64,000 bases of DNA, taken from contig SNWL01000010.1 of assembly GCA_004362315.1 (NCBI GenBank), forward strand, positions 297,491 to 361,490, given 5' to 3'. Positions within the stretch are counted from its first letter, which is position 1. Every line of letters starts with the position of its first letter. A model generated the notes under the pieces. That model saw only the letters and a list, made by a program, of their open reading frames with translations, was not told the DNA's origin and did no database searches. Below, piece by piece: positions 62,401 through 64,000 of the stretch. The position numbers were made by a program, and so were the translations under genes. This DNA is from Mycobacterium sp. BK086. GTDB lineage: Bacteria > Actinomycetota > Actinomycetes > Mycobacteriales > Mycobacteriaceae.

Positions 62401-63417
62401 TTACGCGCGCTGCCACTCCTGGGCGATTGCCTGGTAACTCGCGATCCGGCGGGCACGATCGAGCCCCGGACTCACCAGCACCAGTTCATCGGCCCGCGAC
62501 TCGGCCTGCAGCTGCATCAGGCGCTCGACTACGGCTTGGGGTCGACCGACGACCATGTAGTCCCGGGCAAATGACTCGTCACGAAATTCCGGTGAGTGCG
62601 ATGCTTGCGCGATTTCGCTTGGCTCCAGCTGATTCTGGATCCCGCGGCGGATGTTCGCCATCGTCAAGGCCCACGCTGCACGGAACTCGGCAACCGCGTC
62701 TGGATCTTCGCTGGCGAAGGCCAGCACGGACAGCACCGCGTAGGGCGCGTCGGAATCGTGCCGGGGTGTGAAAGTCTGGCGATACTCGCGCAGGATGTCG
62801 ACCGCGATCGCGGGGTTCATATGATGTGCGAACGCCGCGCTCATTCCGTTCACAGCTGCGAAGCGCGGTCCATACTCGCTTGAGCCGAGCATGAACATCT
62901 CTGGTAGCTCCTGCACCACCGGGGCCGCGACAAGTTGACGGTACTGGTGTCCGTCGGGGAAGCCCTCACCCAGGAACGCGAGCAACTCCGCCATCTGCTG
63001 GGGGAACTCGGCAGCCGGATCGGCGCCGACGCCGCGGCGGAGTACATGCGCGGCGAGGGGGTCAGTGCCCGAAGCCCTTCCGAGCGCAAGGTCGATGCGG
63101 CCGGGGTAGAGCGCAAGAAGGGTCCGAAACATCTCGGCCACCTTGAGCGAGGTATGGTTCGGCAACATGATGCCCGCGGCGCCGACACGGATCCGGCTCG
63201 TCACGGCCGCGATGTGGGCGATCAGGATCTCCGGCGCGCTGCACGCCAAGTTGAGCATGTTGTGGTGCTCGGATATCCAGTATCGACGATAGCCGCACGC
63301 TTCAACGGCTTGGGCCAGCCGGACGCCGCCGGCCATACATTCCGCTGCTGTCTCGCCATACTCGATGCCCAGGAAATCGAGTACGGACAGAGGCAGGTTC
63401 GAGACTTGGTCGTTCAT
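62401..63417 (-). CDS. LLM-class flavin or F420 oxidoreductase (MsnO8-like)
   Basis: From ATG 63417 (GGAG upstream) the protein has 338 residues. The MsnO8-type layout appears as LSVLDFLGIEYGETAAECMA, VEACGYRRYWISEHHNMLNL, IRVGAAGIMLPNHTSLKVAE, LYPGRIDLALGRASGTDPLA and the C-terminal YMVVGRPQAVVERLMQLQAE. It should be a flavin-dependent monooxygenase or reductase. It lies 136 bp downstream of yrbEA on the same strand, where yrbEB is normally expected. Confidence 0.9.
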   Translation of the reverse strand: MNDQVSNLPLSVLDFLGIEYGETAAECMAGGVRLAQAVEACGYRRYWISEHHNMLNLACSAPEILIAHIAAVTSRIRVGAAGIMLPNHTSLKVAEMFRTLLALYPGRIDLALGRASGTDPLAAHVLRRGVGADPAAEFPQQMAELLAFLGEGFPDGHQYRQLVAAPVVQELPEMFMLGSSEYGPRFAAVNGMSAAFAHHMNPAIAVDILREYRQTFTPRHDSDAPYAVLSVLAFASEDPDAVAEFRAAWALTMANIRRGIQNQLEPSEIAQASHSPEFRDESFARDYMVVGRPQAVVERLMQLQAESRADELVLVSPGLDRARRIASYQAIAQEWQRA

Positions 63418-63553
63418 CACGCTCCTAGAGAATCCCGTCAGCGCCGTGGCCGACGGTCGACATACGTTCCGCCACTTCGGTTGCGGTCAATGACGATCGG
63501 CGGATTCAGCCGAATCCTCACGAATCGACTGACGCACCGCACATCACCGCCGC

Positions 63554-64000
63554 CTAGCGAGTCGTCATCCGAATGCCGATTGCTGTCACGACCACATTGA
63601 TGACGAACAGCGCCATGAACGCATACACCACCGTCTCATTGACCGCGTTCCCCACCGCTTTGGCGCCACCACCGGAGATGCTCAACCCGCGGTAGCAGGC
63701 CACCAGACCCGCGATCAACCCGAACAAGGCGGCCTTCACACAGGAGATGATCACCTCAGGCACCCCGGTCAACAACGTGATCCCCGCCGCGAACGCCCCC
63801 GGATTCACATCCTGAACAAACACCGAGAACACGTAACCACCCAAAATCCCGATGATCACCACCAGCGAGTTGAGCAACAGCGCCACCAGGCCCGAGGCCA
63901 GCATGCGCGGAGTCACCAACCGCTGCACCGGATTAATGCCCAACACTTCCATCGCGTCGATCTCTTCACGAATCGTGCGCGACCCCAAATCCGCACACAT
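63554..64000 (-). CDS. yrbEA: Partial YrbE/MlaE permease, A type (second mce locus)
   Basis: The frame is open to the right edge, so the N-terminus is missing; 148 codons remain. MCADLGSRTIREEI and DAMEVLGINPVQRLVTPRML match the segment at the same place in the yrbEA at 47726, and the C-terminus AVGNAVNETVVYAFMALFVI is nearly the same. The next gene on this strand is an LLM oxidoreductase rather than yrbEB, so the layout is unusual. Confidence 0.88.
   Translation of the reverse strand: MCADLGSRTIREEIDAMEVLGINPVQRLVTPRMLASGLVALLLNSLVVIIGILGGYVFSVFVQDVNPGAFAAGITLLTGVPEVIISCVKAALFGLIAGLVACYRGLSISGGGAKAVGNAVNETVVYAFMALFVINVVVTAIGIRMTTR

Noticed and set aside
1-64000. tRNA or rRNA genes
   Set aside because: I saw no stretch with conserved tRNA arms or rRNA sequence, though I could not run a covariance search.

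Overview
The window looks like chromosome of a non-tuberculous, environmental-type Mycobacterium or Mycolicibacterium. The reasons are a complete yrbE/mce operon (yrbEA, yrbEB, mceA to mceF), part of a second yrbEA, a WS/DGAT-type acyltransferase, many acyl-CoA dehydrogenases, F420/LLM oxidoreductases, TetR regulators, secreted DUF732-type proteins, high GC, and start codons close behind -10 elements (leaderless style).

Positions 1-5200 hold a minus-strand signalling cluster: a membrane FHA protein, a small ORF, a DUF4407 membrane domain fused to a Ser/Thr kinase domain, and a membrane protein with an FHA domain followed by a PP2C-like domain that runs off the left edge. Kinase, phosphatase and two phospho-threonine readers therefore sit side by side. 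Positions 5.1-8.0 kb are accessory DNA with a degraded integrase-like piece, a perfect 32-bp palindrome, a pair of degenerate direct repeats and unknown genes.

Positions 8.0-15.7 kb are the most striking part. A subtilisin-like (S8) protease and an AAA+ ATPase overlap on the minus strand. Divergent to them is a tightly coupled plus-strand operon for a ubiquitin-like protein ending in GGGV, an E2-like protein, a JAB/JAMM peptidase and a ThiF/E1-like activating enzyme. Convergent to that operon is an XRE regulator plus ImmA/IrrE-type metalloprotease pair. Repeated CAAGC/GCTTG elements lie in the divergent promoter region and one lies just upstream of the XRE gene. I read the whole as a bacterial ubiquitin-like conjugation cassette coupled to an AAA/protease unit and controlled by a cleavable-repressor switch, possibly an anti-phage or stress system. 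This is inference from domain content and layout.

Positions 16-33 kb contain insertion-sequence debris (IS21-like ends at three places, a 263-bp IS5-like MITE, a frameshifted TnsA-like gene, P450 and acyl-CoA dehydrogenase fragments) between lipid, glycan and catabolic genes: MarR, WS/DGAT, a polyprenyl sugar-phosphate transferase, an LVIVD-repeat lipoprotein with DUF305, two TetR regulators and an amidohydrolase/acyl-CoA dehydrogenase/hydrolase cluster. Positions 33-37 kb carry GNAT, LLM, SnoaL-like and P450 genes.

Positions 37.6-48.5 kb are the mce operon on the minus strand, followed by four small exported proteins including a thioredoxin-like one. Positions 48.6-53.8 kb hold an HSL-type esterase, a PucR regulator, a DUF1214 protein and a sulfotransferase. 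Positions 54-57.3 kb are a MoxR/DUF58 operon. Positions 58.7-62.3 kb are an amidohydrolase with two overlapping acyl-CoA dehydrogenases. An LLM oxidoreductase and a second yrbEA, open at its 5' end, close the window.
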